This document shows positions 11,204 to 23,944 of a stretch of 64,000 nucleotides of DNA, in pieces. Source of the stretch: Diplosphaera chodatii (taxonomy: Eukaryota; Chlorophyta; Trebouxiophyceae; Prasiolales; Stichococcaceae); contig JAALGY010000036.1 in the NCBI GenBank assembly GCA_032358165.1, forward strand, positions 1,116,001 to 1,180,000. The letters are read 5' to 3'. The translations under genes were made by a program, and so were the position numbers. The notes under the pieces were generated by a model. It was not told the DNA's origin, did no database searches, and saw only the letters and a list, made by a program, of their open reading frames with translations. Numbering within the stretch: the stretch's first letter is position 1; the number at the start of each line of letters is the position of its first letter.

Positions 11204-14073
11204 GTGGTCATTTTCGGGAAAATGTGCCGCTTTTGCCAGCAGTGCTGCCGCTTCCACGATCTCACCGCATTTGATGGCGTCAAGAGGTTGATTGCTGTGA
11301 AGTGACACAACCAGAATTCCATGTGTGTTGATACGTGTCGTGTCACAACAGTGGAAATAGAGCACCATGCACAGTGCTGTCCAGCGCCTGCTTTGATGGT
11401 TCAACCTATGTGCTGCTCACGCCCATCAACTGCTCCTCTGGAGCCTGTTCCTGGACCACGTGCACTGCTCACATGCACGTGTGCTGGATGCGCGGACAGG
11501 TCGTGTCGCACACAGCTGCTTGTCCACAAGGCCAGGCAGCGCAAACGATGGCTGGCATCACGCCACCGGGCAGCAGCGCGCCCGCCAGCAGACTCTGCAG
11601 ACTCAGTGCTGTCGGGCAGCACTGCACAGCAGCCGCCAGCAGCGGGCCTGCCATCAGCAGCAATGTTGTTGCACCCTGCCAACAACACCACTGGGGCGGG
11701 GCCACCGAGGCAGTTCACACTCACAGTGCCAGCAGCAGTCGAGGGCACTCCACCAGTTGGGGCAATAGCGGCAGAGCCAGTGCAGCGATCCACTCAGCAT
11801 CAGGCCGTGAAGCAGCCAAGCACCAGTGTGAGGCTGGCTGCAGCAATGGATCCGCAGTGGGCAGCAGCACCTCAGGGGCAGGCAGCAGGCGCCTCCCCAA
11901 GCCCAGCAGCCGCTGCCGCACCTGCAGCGAGACTCACATATGCCCCTGCCAGCCCCGCCCTCTCAAGCAGCGCGGACAGGGGCCACTGCCAGCATGGCCG
12001 CCTGCCACTGGAAGGCCCCGTGCACTGGCTGCACAGGTATGCCCCTGCGAACCCTGAGCAGCAGCAGCCTGGCAATGCTGCGGGTTGTTCCAGGGAGCCG
12101 CCTACAGTTGTGGCGCAGATGCGGCGCCGCTTATCCATGGGCGAACTTGGTGTCACAGATGGGGTGAACCCCTCCTATCTTATTTTTGTAAACATGGGTT
12201 TGTCGTTTCGTCACACGTGGTCGTTGCTTTGTATAAGCTGAGTCACACGACGGACCGTCCAACGCCATCGCATGATGGCTGTTGTGCAGCTGTCGTTGTG
12301 TACCTTTGCTACACACACAGCTGTACATCGATGTCACTTGTGCTGCATACAGCTGCTGCGTTACAGTCCTTGCATACCGGACATGTGTATATTTGCAGGT
12401 GCCCAGCCGGCGTGATCCCCTCCTGCAAGAAAGGGGCACCAGTTCGATCCAAGGGGTAGATGCCTATGGCCTGGAGGTGAGATAGGCCGTGTGTGCTAGA
12501 TAAAAAGCTCCGCACGCTGCAACAAGGTTGTCCTTTCCGCATGCCCTCAGCAACAGATGCATGGGTACATGCTGGCAGCCAGTGCTCAATCAGCCTTGGC
12601 CATGCAGGCTGAAGCGTCCCATTGTCCACTACGTGCAGTTTTGTGCGTGTGGGACGTCACAATGTTCTCACGCGGACGTTAGTGCTTTGATTTCATCTTG
12701 TGATCCGCTGCTTCAGGGCTTCAGGTGGCGGCAGCGGCAGCAGCAGCAGCAGCAGCAGCAGCTAGAGTACACACCGCCGCACCTTCGGGTGAGATTGATC
12801 TGAGCTCGATTGAAACGTGCAAACGTCTTTAAACCCTTGTATGCTGTCCATCGCTTGTTTTCTGTCCAGGTGAAGCTTGCCCGATGTTGCAAACCATGAT
12901 GTTGCCTCACTTACTCGACAACATTTGTGTAGAGCAGACATCGAAGGCAGTTGTATGTACCTGCTATAGGGCTGGTCGCACGTGCAACACTCGACAGTGG
13001 ACGGTGTGCCACACCTGGCCGGAGCCTGGCAGCAAGTTAATTTGTCGGTCGATGAGGAGATGCTGGGGCCTCCATCAGATGTACAGCCTCACAATCATGC
13101 TGCCAGCGGCTGTTGCGGCGGTGGCACCGTCAACTGCCACGCAAATGCTGGCCAAAGCGCAGTGACGTCGTACCGCAGTGCTAGGCAGCGGCATGCAGCG
13201 AGGACGCTTAGACCCTCGTGCACTCTCAGGGATGAAAAGCAGGCGGGTCTCACACTTCACAGTCGCCCCTGGTGACTAGACAGTGAGCAGCGCACACTAT
13301 GCAAGCAGAGTGCATTACTCCTCTTCACCTGGCTCATGTACATGGTACCATGCAGCTTGCTTGTGCCTGTGAACAGACCATCCGCTCCGTTCATACGTTG
13401 ACACGATAGGTATTTTAGCACAGCATCAAAAGGAAAGCGCATGGCTAACCATGTTGTGTCTTGAATCCATAGGCGCCCATGACCGCTGCGGAGGCCAAGC
13501 AGGGCGCTGGCGGGGCATTGATGCTGAACGAGCTTGTCTCCTCGCTGGGACTGTGCGATGAGGACGAGGCATGTCTGTTTGCTTTGCAGGTGACATAATC
13601 CTTGTCCGACACTACATACTTCCTCAGACTGCAATGATTGGTGCTCATTCATGTCAAACTGACCACTGAGTCGCATCGCCGGCTGCGGCCGCCAGATGTG
13701 CCGGCTCATGACCGATGCTGCTGTGGCTCCTAAGATCAAATTCATGAAGCAGGCGCACATGCAGTCGTGGTGTCTATAGCCACTGGCGCTCCCGCAGTGT
13801 TTGATTGTGGGTTGCTCTTGTGAGCTGAGCTCGTCACTCACTTGACCAACTACACTTCCGCAGGTTACTTAGCAGCCTAATTGCACCATCACGCAGGCAC
13901 CAGACTCCCTTTGGGAAGCACAGCAGCTGATGTGCCCCTTTATCGACCCTGAAGCCCGACCGCTGTACAGCTATATCTTTGGCGGCGCCATGCAGCCTCA
14001 GAGGACCACACGCCTGGCGAAGCTAGCGCGTCATAGTGGACGTCTTCAGCTCTGGTCCCCCTTCTGCCTGTGA
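11204..14073 (+). CDS. SBP-box (SQUAMOSA promoter-binding-like) transcription factor, 5' end not resolved
   Basis: Exons: 11204-11286, 11500-12149, 12717-12788, 12870-12952, 13473-13589 and 13897-14073 (stop TGA 14071-14073); phase is kept throughout. The first two join to give the second half of an SBP domain: CRFCQQCCRFHDLTAFDG, then the KRSCRTQLLVHKARQRKR bipartite basic segment known in the family as both zinc ligand and nuclear localisation signal. Cys/Cys/His/Cys ligands of the second zinc site are visible. The first zinc site should be in upstream exons; VCLRH at 11128-11142 is a candidate remnant of its VCxxH end, but I could not splice it in. The rest is Ala/Gln/Pro-rich, then a helical tail (ALMLNELVSSLGLCDEDEA; APDSLWEAQQLMCPFIDPEA). 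Assigning the later exons to the same gene rests on phase only. Large SBP factors in algae include the copper/hypoxia regulator CRR1, but nothing here shows that role. Confidence 0.65.
12737..12763 (+). repeat. (CAG)n microsatellite in an SBP-gene exon
   Basis: A run of GCA/CAG units. In the frame that keeps phase with neighbouring exons it encodes poly-Ala; in the other open frame it would encode poly-Gln. Confidence 0.75.
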
Positions 14074-15465
14074 GAGAGGTGCGATCAAACTGTCCCGGCA
14101 ATGGAATAGTGCATATGACAGCTGGATGAAATACAGCGTGATTGTTAAGATACTTGCATACGAGACTGGTCCTCAATGTCACTGTGACACGTTGCTAGCA
14201 GCCACGCTAAGCAACACACACATATATATCCTGCAAACACAGACCTTGTGCGCGCTGCCATGCAGTATGCGCGTAGGCGCTCCTTGATGATGTTGGTGAC
14301 TAGTAGGTCAGACAGGCAGCAGGCAGCAGGACGTCCGTGATTATCTCATCGATATCTGCTCGCTGGTACCTCTGCCGTGGCACCTTGCCAGTACTCACGT
14401 AAAAAGCTGCGTGTAGATGAACCTCGCAGCCATAATGTCATCGTGTGGACAGACCCGACCAGCATGAGCACAGGCAGCTATAAGTCAGCATGTGCTCAGC
14501 CTTGGGACATAGACTGTGACCACTCACAGCCATTGCAGTAAATTCACAGGAGCAGATAACTGCAATCCAGCATCCTGGTGATGGGTTTTCTGTTGCGGGC
14601 CTGCAATCAGGCCGCCGCCTGCCGGGCCCTGCGTTGTGCAAGCTCAAATATCATCGATCATTCCGCTGGTTCCCGGCGCTGAGGCCCTGATACGATATGG
14701 CCTGCTCAACTCCAGATCACCTCCGAGGCCTGCCGTCCCCTGGTAGCAGTGCAGCTCCCTGTGCATGCGGCACAGCAGGCGACAGCTCCACTGCATCATT
14801 TCGAGTCTGCGTCATGTACGCACGAGCAGCTGAGGCGCCGTGACTCCAACCTGCTGTCGTTTGCAGCGCAGTAGACCGCCGCTCCACTCGACAGTCGACG
14901 AATATGGCAACTGTTGTGTGTTAGGATTGACTGTTCACAGGTTGAGATGGGGAGCCAAAACTGTGAACCGCCAACGGTGGTGCCAATGCTGTCACGCCAG
15001 CTGCTGCGCATGCGCACGCAAAGGCATTGAGTAGCGTAGTGAAGGGCTCAATATGTTCTCGATGAGGAACAATTGCACAAACATCACCCGCGCATTGTGC
15101 TTTCAGCGCTGCGGAGCGTGGCACCTGCGCATGTCAGTCGCTGGCCAGGAGCTTCAGACGATGGGTGATGACTGACGACGTGGGGAGTTCTCGCAGCTTG
15201 CCGTCCGTCTGTCAGGCAATCCGCAGCATGGTTGGACCACGTGTGGAAATGCTCGCTGTTCCTGTCGTTTGTACCCTCCGGTCGACGGATCTAGATAGCG
15301 ACTAGTATGCAGCGGTCTGCGCGTGGTGGAGACACGTGCTTAGTCACTCGCAGGGAGATCGTTCATCAGATGTAGATCATATTGACGCAACGCCTGATGA
15401 ACGGTGCAGACTGCATGCAATGGAGGCCAACCATTTAGACGTTTCATAGTCTGCTGGGTTCCATC
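14074..15465. other. Stretch with no gene called
   Basis: About 1.4 kb between the SBP gene and the membrane-protein gene. Only short open frames are present, none with family motifs or paired splice sites. The segment probably contains the SBP 3' UTR and the promoter, or a missing 5' exon, of the next gene. Confidence 0.4.
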
Positions 15466-16396
15466 ATGATATCAGTGCAGGCCATCGTTGCAAAGCGTGC
15501 ACAGCTCGAGGCTCTGCAAAACGCCAGCGGGATTGTGGCCGTGGTTACCACAATCTTTGCGACTCTTCCCTTTGCCATAATAGGTCTGCTGCCCAAGGAG
15601 TTGGTTGGTAAGACTGACACTCATTTGCACGATGTGGTACGGGCTGTGAGCTGGTGTGCAGCACTGTGTTTGATCAGCTCCGCAGTCATCGATGGCTACC
15701 GCCTGCTGGTGCTGTCCAGCGCGCTGCAAAAGCTGCAGCAGGTGGCGGACATCCGCATCAGCAACGGCGCAGTCATTCGGCGTCAGTCGGTTCAGCTCGT
15801 CGCCCGCTTCATGTCAGCCTGCTGCTTCGGCTGGGCCAGGGTGTACAGCGCAGCCACCTTCGTGCTGGGCATGCTGGCGCTGTTCACCGCCTGCATGTTG
15901 TCCCTGGCGGACAGCATAGACGACACAACAATCCAAATCGCTGGGGTCGTCGTCGCTGGCGCTATCCTGGTGGCGGTGTGTGCATTCAGCTGCCTCCTGG
16001 CATGGCGCCGCATGCAGGTACACACATGTTGCACAGGTGCAGTATCAGTATGTCTTCCGGCACACTATTTATACCATGTTGCATGTCGATCACGTTCAGT
16101 ACTGCTGCAGCTCAGTCGACTCCCTAATCAGCTACGACAGCTGCTTGTGTGTTGATCACCTGCGACCTTACTGCTGTGAGCGGTCTACATGCAACATGCA
16201 TTTCATGCGCATAGGGCACGTGTGTGACGCAAGTGTGCAATGCCCAGAACTAGCACCGGTCTCCACGCAGGCGTCTCGTCACCAGCTGAACTGCTGGCCA
16301 CTGCGTGAGGTCCCCAACTTCAGCAAGGATCCGCTGTCCGGGCGGGAAGACGATCTGGAGGGCGGGGTGCCGCTGGATCAGTATTGCCTCGGCTGA
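15466..16396 (+). CDS. Four-helix integral membrane protein, unknown family
   Basis: Exons: 15466-16017 and 16271-16396, joined in phase 0 (CGCATGCAG|GTACAC to CCACGCAG|GCG), giving about 225 residues. Four hydrophobic segments are visible: IVAVVTTIFATLPFAIIGLL (about 25-44), AVSWCAALCLISSAVIDGY (about 65-83), a segment around residues 122-146 with FVLGMLALFTACMLSLA, and IAGVVVAGAILVAVCAFSCL (about 155-174). A basic AWRRMQ follows the last one, then a soluble acidic tail (DPLSGREDDLEGGVPLDQY). ATG 15466 is the first Met of the frame, but the sequence at the start (ATATCAG, TGCAG) could also be an acceptor, so an upstream exon is possible. No named family was recognised. Confidence 0.6.
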
Positions 16397-18020
16397 TGCT
16401 GGTGCACGCCCAATTGCTGCTGAACCTGCATCTTAATGTGTGGTGCACTTTCATGCGTGCACCTAATTTTTGGTGAGATATCAGGCGTGAAATGGAAGTG
16501 TATACCCCGCGTGGCTGACATAACCTGGTCTAATGCAGTAGACCAGCTCAAGTTAGAGGTGATGGGCAGTGACTGGGGATCACGTTTGCCGTTGTACCTG
16601 ACTCATATGAGATTTGGACCTCACGATCGTACCAGGTCGTCATATCAGGTTTGTGCACAGCAGGGGATGTTCGAAACAAGTGCTTGGTTTATGCTGACTT
16701 GATTGCTGCTGGAGGACGTCACACCTGCATGCAAGATTTCGATATCACGAGTTCAGGGCCTGTAATGCTGGTGTGCAAGATCCGAGCCGAATTTAGGCCA
16801 GGGTGGTTGTATGTCTATCCTGCCACACGATTTGCGACTGCTGCCTGTCTGGATATCCCGGCATCATGCCACATGGTATGGCGGGCATTACGATGTTGCG
16901 TCAACACCCGACATGTCTGAGATTGCTGTTTTGTGGCAAGTTCAATGATGAGCTGTGACGCGCATGCTTTGCGCAGCCACGATGCAGGTTGCTGATAAAT
17001 GTGCTGCGCGGCCAGAGGTAGACGAGTGTCAGTTGATGCTGTCAACTGCTGCACAGGCACCTGGTGATGTTACAGCACGTGAAAATACACCGCGTGCGCA
17101 CCAGTGGTCTGGAGTCTAGCTTCACTGTCCACGATCAGGCGCATGGAGCACAACGTGGCTACAGCTGGCCGCTACTTCCCGCAGCTTCCTGCTACCCTCT
17201 CGAATAGCAGAAATGATCATCGTCGCCAAACCACATATTCCTGCAATTACACAGCTCCCCACTGAGGGAATAAGTCGGCATATGTGCTGCTGCTGCAGGC
17301 TGCCTGCGCTGGCCACTTCGCTCGTCTGCACTGTGCAGTCACCAACGCCCAGATGTGACGTCGGTGGTGGTGCTGCGATGACGTGGCACGGCGTCGATTT
17401 ACCCAGCAGCAGCCCCGCATGCAAAGAATCTTCCGCCATTACCAGCGCCTGAACGCGCCTGTAGCGGCCGCAAAGTAATGCAGCAGCTGCATGACTGGAG
17501 CCGCGCTAATCTACACGGCGAGTTTGGTCCGATCCAGGTAAATGCAAGCAAAGCGCTATGACTGGCTATGACATAGTGCGGCGATTATGCTCAACATGAC
17601 TAGGCGGACTCATACATGCTACGGGCCAAGAAGAACCATGCACTTCCTTTGTGCAGCGCTGCATGACCGTGCCTGCCGTGCGGAGGCGGCGGTGGGCACC
17701 GGGCTCCTCCTTTCCATGCCCTTTTCCAGGTTTACTCATGATCCGATGAGGCACGCATGCACGGAGCAGCTGCACGCACAGTTCATCCAGCTGATTGACT
17801 CCCGTCATCGTTCATCGGTGATTGTCAGGAAACCACAGACCAATACCAGGACTGCATTGTTGGAGGCCCGTGCTCCCACGCACGTGAGCTGTACAGGCTG
17901 AGAACCTGGCTCGTGCTTCCTGACAGGTTGCACAAGGCGATATTCGACCCTGTACAAGTGCGTCAGACAGCTCTGCGGGCACTCTGCCAGAGGTTCGGGA
18001 ATGACTGTGACAATTAGACG
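16397..18020. other. Stretch with isolated exon-like segments (+), no complete model
   Basis: Three pieces look coding on the plus strand: about 17461-17538 (KVMQQLHDWSRANLHGEFGP, donor CAG|GTAAAT), 17730-17883 (THDPMRHACTEQLHAQFIQL), and about 17930-18015 (LHKAIFDPVQVRQTALRALC). Their phases do not join cleanly. They may be 5' exons of the gene at 18021-20051 or a separate gene between the two. The first kilobase shows nothing recognisable. Confidence 0.35.
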
Positions 18021-20051
18021 ATGACGGTGTTGTTGGTGGTGGAGTGTCTAGGCTGCGGCAGCACCACCGTGCTACAGCGGGGTCAGGTCATGGCACAGAG
18101 CTGGACCGGTGCCCCATGTGCTGCCAGATGCTGTGGCATGATCAACCCCATCGAGGTATGTCACTCAGCAGTCGCCTAATAAGTCATGTTGGCGGCAGGT
18201 ACAGCCGCGACAAAACATAAACCCTGCCAATACAACCCCTGGGCACACACTCCTCCCGTGCTGCACTGGGGTTGATGTTGTGAATACTTGGGTCGTGTTT
18301 GATGTAGATGAGGTGGCAAGCCTCTTACAGTCAAATCTGCACACATACACGTGCGCTGTCGTTGACAAGCCGCCATGTACCAGTGTGCAATGGGGTGCCA
18401 AACTGCTCTGCAGACTGTTCAAGCGGCCTACTGATGGCGCGTCCCAGGCCTGCGACCAAGCGCAAGAGATGTTCACCCTTATGCGACGCCGCAGAGGCCA
18501 ATCAGGTTACCGACTTCAGCCACTCACCGGTATGCACTTGGACCATGCTGCACCTGCACGGTTTTATGTGGTGCCGATACATGGCCAACGATGTAGCTCT
18601 TAGCAATTGCAGTGTCACACTGCAGGCCCTGCATTCGTCGCTGACATACTGTCTGGTGGCCCAAGATGCACCCACGCTGCGCATTGAGCAGCATGGTGGC
18701 CCGACGCTTGTGGGCAGGCTCATCGTGCCGAAGGCAGGCAGCATGATGCAGCCGCATAGTAGCCAGCCATATCTCTGCGGGCCTGCTGTCATTACCAGCG
18801 GCATACCCTGGAGCAGGTGAGGCAGCCTGCATATCCTATTTTGGTGACTCAGCACCTCAATGCACCATGTGGCAGCAGTGGTGCACTTTGCACATGACTC
18901 TGTGGGCATGCTGAGTACCACACCTAGTATCTGACACCTGGCGTTGCATACAGCATTGTTTGATGGGAATGGACGGGCGTGCATCGCATGCTTGTTGCTC
19001 TACAGGTCACTGCTATGCTTGCTTGCAGGAACGGCCCCAGTGCTACTGATCACACGCAGTTGGACACCATGACTTTGCCTAGCATGCCGCAAGCAAAAAG
19101 CAGCAGCAGCAGCTCAAGGGACACTGCTGGTCAGTCAAGTAACTTGCAGCATGTTATCGCCAGCAGGCATAAAGCCAACCCTGACGCAGCTGCAGGGTAA
19201 GTCCCTCCGTTGTCCATCTGGACCGATGCGACCATTCTTCTTCAATACATACTATGACCCTATAGAGCTGAAGATGTGTGTCTTGCCATCAAAAGTTCGG
19301 CAAGGTGCTGCTTCCAACGCAAGTTTTGCAGCACACCCTGCCAAAATCAGCAGGGTACTGTCAAGCATAGTTATTCTGACTTCATACATATATTCAAAGA
19401 CTTGGCATGGCCCAGGTGAGGCAAGTCGACGGTGCTGCTGATTTCTGATTGAAGACATGTGCACATGCATTCGCCCTGCAGGCCTGCGTTAGGCACGCCG
19501 CTCGCAGCTGGCACGGTGTGCTTGTGGGAACAGCATCAGGCGGCTGCGCGTAAGAGATGGTGGTCCTCAGCAGGCTTCCGCGCCCATGGCCTCGATAGCG
19601 CGGCAGCACCACCCATTGGACTGACGAGTCAGCATGCAGAGGTGCGACAAGCACAGTACAGCCTTTACACAATTGTGGTGCTGCCGCCCTGTCAGCTGTG
19701 TCTATGAATGAACTTCACTTGAACCGAACGCACTTGCTGCAGGGAACTATGTGCTTCGGTCTTGTAAGCCTGCCTCCGCCGCTGCAGCTGCAGCCGCCGT
19801 GGGCAACCGCTGGCGCAGACGCCATGGACCCGCCCCTGCAGCTGGCGTGTCAGCAGCAGGCGCTGTGTTCGCCTGGGGCGCTCACAACCGCAGAACCTGC
19901 ATGCACACCCTCAGCCCCTTCGATTGCAACATCATCCAAGTTTTTTGACCTGTCCGGCTGCAGCCTTGGCTTTGCCAGCAGCTGTTCGGAGCGCGCCAGC
20001 ACGCCCTCGCTGCATTCTGAGGAGAAGTGTGCCCTGCTCGATGATGACTAG
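18021..20051 (+). CDS. Unknown protein of about 360 residues, five exons
   Basis: Exons: 18021-18155, 18506-18816, 19029-19196, 19482-19641 and 19743-20051; phases agree at all four junctions and the frame ends with TAG at 20049-20051. The N-terminal exon is Cys-rich (VECLGCGSTTVLQRGQ, then GAPCAARCCGMINPIE). The middle reads HGGPTLVGRLIVPKAGSMM and a Ser/Gln-rich linker; the tail is Gln/Pro/Ser-rich ending HSEEKCALLDDD. ATG 18021 is the first Met of the first exon, but that exon could equally begin at the TTAG acceptor just before it. I do not recognise the family; the Cys pairs near the start could bind a metal, which is inference. Confidence 0.6.
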
Positions 20052-21326
20052 GGACGTCCAGCTGGAGAGGCGGCATAGCAACCAAATGTAGTTGCGCGCT
20101 GGTGATTGCCCGAGAGTTAGCTCTTCAGGCGGGTGGGCTGCATGTCCTGAGCATGAAAATGCGCATCGCTGGCCCAGAACTGAAAGGGGTCTTTGGACGC
20201 AAACCTGCTGCTGCTGCTGTGCATTTGAGCAGCAGCAGCAGGCATTAGCAAGCTCCAGCATTCAGTTGGAGGTGTGTACCTCGCCCTGGCAGACCATACG
20301 TGTACCACCCCATGTCAGCCCGATTTTCTTGATGTCATGGAAGCACCATCAGGATTCAGGCGACTGTTGTCTTTTGTTGACACAGATGTGCACAAGCATA
20401 ACCTTGTGTTCAAACTGAAATGATGGTGTTTTGAGTTGTTTCGCAGAGATCAGAAATGACAATGTGCGTTGGCAAGGGATGCAGTAATGCCATGCTGTCC
20501 GCAGGCTTGCTGCAGTGTTTTGCTTTGTAAAGAGTGCGCATGAACGACCGTGCGCGACTGCCTGCGTCCGCTATATGCTTTTGCGCGTTGTGTGGTCCAG
20601 TGGAAACCTACCGCATCGTCAACAATGATATCAATGCCACGACCTCTGACTGCATAAACAATGCGTTGTTGACTTCCTGACTAATCCTGCTCACCCTCTG
20701 ACGCTCTGCTCATAAGCAACTGGCATTGCACTTGGTCTCCTATACCACCCTGCTAGCTCAGCCGGCTGCTTGGTGCTGTGGCCTGCCGGTGCAACTGAAA
20801 CTATAGATGCCAAATGATTTACACCCTTCCACTTCCTGTGGTGTGCACGATGTTGCGACATACTGAGTCATAACATCTGTTTGTAATGATCAGCACGAGT
20901 GTCAAATGTACGCACAAGGAAGCTGATACTGTCAGTGTCGTTGACGTCGTGTTCTACAGAGTTGCATGAAGAGGCCGGAATCTCTCTGGAGTTTGGACAA
21001 CCCAGATAAAGCGGCCAGCACCCGGCCTGTTCTGTATGGCCTGCATTGCCAGCGGCTGGGTTTGTTTCGGAGCAGCAAACAGGTTTGCAGAAGTGTGGCT
21101 ATGCAGCTGATCCTAGAAGCAACAATCGCTGTTTCCGTGCAAGCGGGCACATGTCACACCCTGACGATTGAGGTAACAGCGAAAGGTCCTGCAGCACCCA
21201 TCTGTGCATGTACACGGACAATTCGGCGTCACACTAGTATTGTGGAAGTCAGTGCTGGCAAGCGTTGCAGCCTGGGATGCAGCGGCACATACCAATCAGA
21301 ACACGTCCTTGAGCTGGACACCGCCG
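20052..21326. other. Stretch with no gene called
   Basis: This lies between convergent genes, so both 3' UTRs probably fall here. It is less GC-rich than its surroundings. No convincing exons, tRNA or repeat were seen; the plus-strand frame at 20966-21751 largely overlaps real minus-strand exons and is a shadow. Confidence 0.5.
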
Positions 21327-22558
21327 CTAATCTTCTGCATCAGCATCAGCCGCATCGCGCCATGCCTGCACAGCAGTTGCCCCTGGTGGCAGCTTGCGCA
21401 CCAGCGCAACTGGGACAGGCTGCGGCTGTCGCAGCAACCACTTTGTGGTGCTGCCCAGCCGCATCGGGTCCCACTCCGCCTGTGGGTAGACGCAAAGAAT
21501 TGATGGATATTGCGCTGGTCACGAAGGTAACCGTAGCACATGAGGTGCACACAGCTGTCAGCCTGCATTGCACAGGCATGCGCTGCAGAACGCTGTCTGT
21601 ATTTAAATTTCCACCTGCTCGTTGGCGGCCAGCACGATGCAAATGGCGTTCACATCCGCAGCCACACGAAGCACAGTGGCACCAACGATCTCCGGCGGTG
21701 CATTCCATGTGTACGCGAAGATGTGCGCACTGTAGTACAGTTTGGGGCTAAGGAGCGGCAGCAACCTTCATGCAGTGCATAGCGCGTCAGCATGTGAAGT
21801 TCTTTGTGCACAGTGTTTGCATGTTCAGGGGCGGGGCAGTGATAGCATGCAGACATCATGCTTGCTGGGCATGTCTCCCATCGTTGCACATCCATCCTTC
21901 CCACAGGCTGCAAACGCAGAGGCCAGCATCCTCACCGCTCGTTAATAACTTTTTGCGCTTTGAGCACCTCATATCGTTCGTTGTGTGGCTGTGCGTTGGC
22001 GATGAACGAGTTGCCAGGTCCAGGGTGGTACACCTGGAGAGGGCAGCGAACCAACACTGCTCTCAGTTGGCCATGCGACTTTGATCGTGCTCGACTGTTT
22101 CAGAATGTTTGCACTGCATGTGTTAGGCTTGCACAAGAGCCGCAATGTACTGTATGCTTGCCACCAAGCAATGCTATGCACAGTGCAATCAACGTGCTGC
22201 AGTGCCCAACTGCATCCATGGTTCAGCCTTGCCTGTGCCACTGATATTTGTGTGCGCAACTGAAGGCTACTTGCGTTCTGAAATTCATGCAATGCGACTG
22301 AATGACCTCGCACCTCGCTGGGCGTAGTCAAGCACCTGACCACGTGAACAAGATGAACAGCGTCTCCGGGACAGCATATACTCTGCACATCACAAGAAAA
22401 GTATGCAGGCTATCACAATATACGAACTCCATCCACGGTACACAGGCATGTATGCACTTCGTAAGACACAAGCAGGTTGAGTATTGCAGTAGACCTCCAT
22501 TGCCCAAGCGAGAGCCACCCCTGCCTCTGGTACCAGTGACGTCGCGAGTACAATATTT
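21327..22558 (-). CDS. Universal stress protein (UspA-fold) family protein, 5' exon missing
   Basis: Minus-strand exons: 22558-22495, 22382-22341, 22033-21936, 21747-21615 and 21479-21327 (stop TAG 21327-21329); all four junctions keep phase. The assembled protein follows the USP fold: first strand and helix NIVLATSLVPEAGVALAWAM, second strand CCPGDAVHLVHVVYHPGPGN, then the helix-strand VLRVAADVNAICIVLAANEQ, and the C-terminal MRLGSTTKWLLRQPQPVPVA with VALVRK as last strand. The usual ATP-binding G-x2-G-x9-G-S/T is only partly matched (a lone GST), so nucleotide binding is doubtful. It may belong to the non-ATP-binding type. A short acidic tail (DAADADAED) ends it. The exon with the start Met was not found. 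Confidence 0.78.
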
Positions 22559-23944
22559 CTGTCGCATGCTTGGCCTTCATGTGAGGACCAGGAAATGCGT
22601 TCAAACAACGCATTTCAACAACGTCAAGTATACTCGGACTGCTAGAAGGCACAACTTTGTTTTTGGCTGGTGATCCCCACACTCGTATATATGTATGTGC
22701 ACCACTTCACACACAACGCAGGCAGTACATAGGCGAGGGTGTGAGAGTGATACGCAGTCGTCGGACCTGCAGACATGTTTGTGAGCAGTTGCAGTCTGCC
22801 TTCCCAATGGACATCCTGGTTGTCGTGCGTCCTAAAGGAAAGCGTGTTGCTTATGGTTGTGATGGCTTCGTCTCGGTGCCAAACCATCGCAGGTACAGAC
22901 GGCGTTACCATCGTTACTACGCTGGCGTGTGCACGTCGGCGTGTGCACGGCTAGCTGGGGCGGACACAGCTGCTGCACGCTGTGAAGGCTGCGAGACTTT
23001 GTTCGTATATGCGGTGCACGCGGTGGCCGCCCTCCAATGCGCGAGCTGTACAACTGCTTCAAGAGCCATACGACCAAAAGCGATCTCATTGAAGCCTGAA
23101 AGCATTTTATGGCCTAATTATCGACCAGATGTGGTGGAACGATTATACTTTTGATTAATCGCTGATGCAACATGATGCAATTCTTGGATCAGTAAAAATG
23201 CCGTTGGAGACGCGTTCCCAATGTCGTCAAGTAACCTCAGCAGGACTCGTAGTTGAGAACCACGTATTTATCACCACTCATCGGGGTACTCTGCAACCTG
23301 TGACAAGGACTCCGGTGTGGTTGCAAACGTTACACTGGAGCCCTCAGGGCAGGCTGCACGTCCCATGTTTCCCTCCGCAGGTCTAGCTAGAGTTTCGAAG
23401 ACTGCCACTTTTGTGATCCACGCAGATGCGACGGCAGGCTCTGCTGCCGGCGGTCATGAGTAGGAACTACATCAGAGTGCTTACCGCATGCATACGAATT
23501 TACACGCCTGCGAAATGCATTGGCATGCGCTTCAGGGTGTTGAAATACATCGGGGTGTGATGCTGCAGCACCCGTAGGGCAGACCCTTCTGCGGGACGCA
23601 CCTGGCTGAGGAGATTGTAGTGCCTGATGACATAGATGGTATGGCAGCAACGTGGGCATCCAATTCAGCATCGGCCCCAGTGTATAGTTTGATGCAGGGA
23701 TGCGTATGGATGGGTGATATGGAAGGGTTACATACACGTGCATCGTGCTTGCCGCCATTGTGAGCGTGCAACCATGGAGCAGATTTGTCTGAGACCATTC
23801 ATCGAACCAACCAAAATCGACATGCGTAGACGATGTTTCGCCGTTCAGAACACGCATACAATGCATTACGAGCAATTCTGCAGTGCATGATGTGCGTTTT
23901 GTCAACAGCAGAATGATAAGCATGCATGTTTAGCCAACCCGTCG
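22559..23944. other. Stretch with no gene called
   Basis: This should contain the first exon and promoter of the stress-protein gene. A plus-strand frame at 22657-23154 is open (DILVVVRPKGKRVAYGCDGF) but has no splice partner or known motif. Nothing else could be supported. Confidence 0.4.

Noticed and set aside
12385..12465. tRNA-like B box (AGTTCGATCC)
   Set aside because: The flanking bases cannot form a T-stem and no acceptor stem or A box is correctly placed upstream.
20745..20815. tRNA A-box-like TAGCTCAGCCGG
   Set aside because: No B box, anticodon arm or acceptor pairing follows at the right distance.
20966..21751. 261-codon plus-strand open frame
   Set aside because: It lies antisense to the phase-consistent exons of the universal stress protein gene and has no motif of its own.
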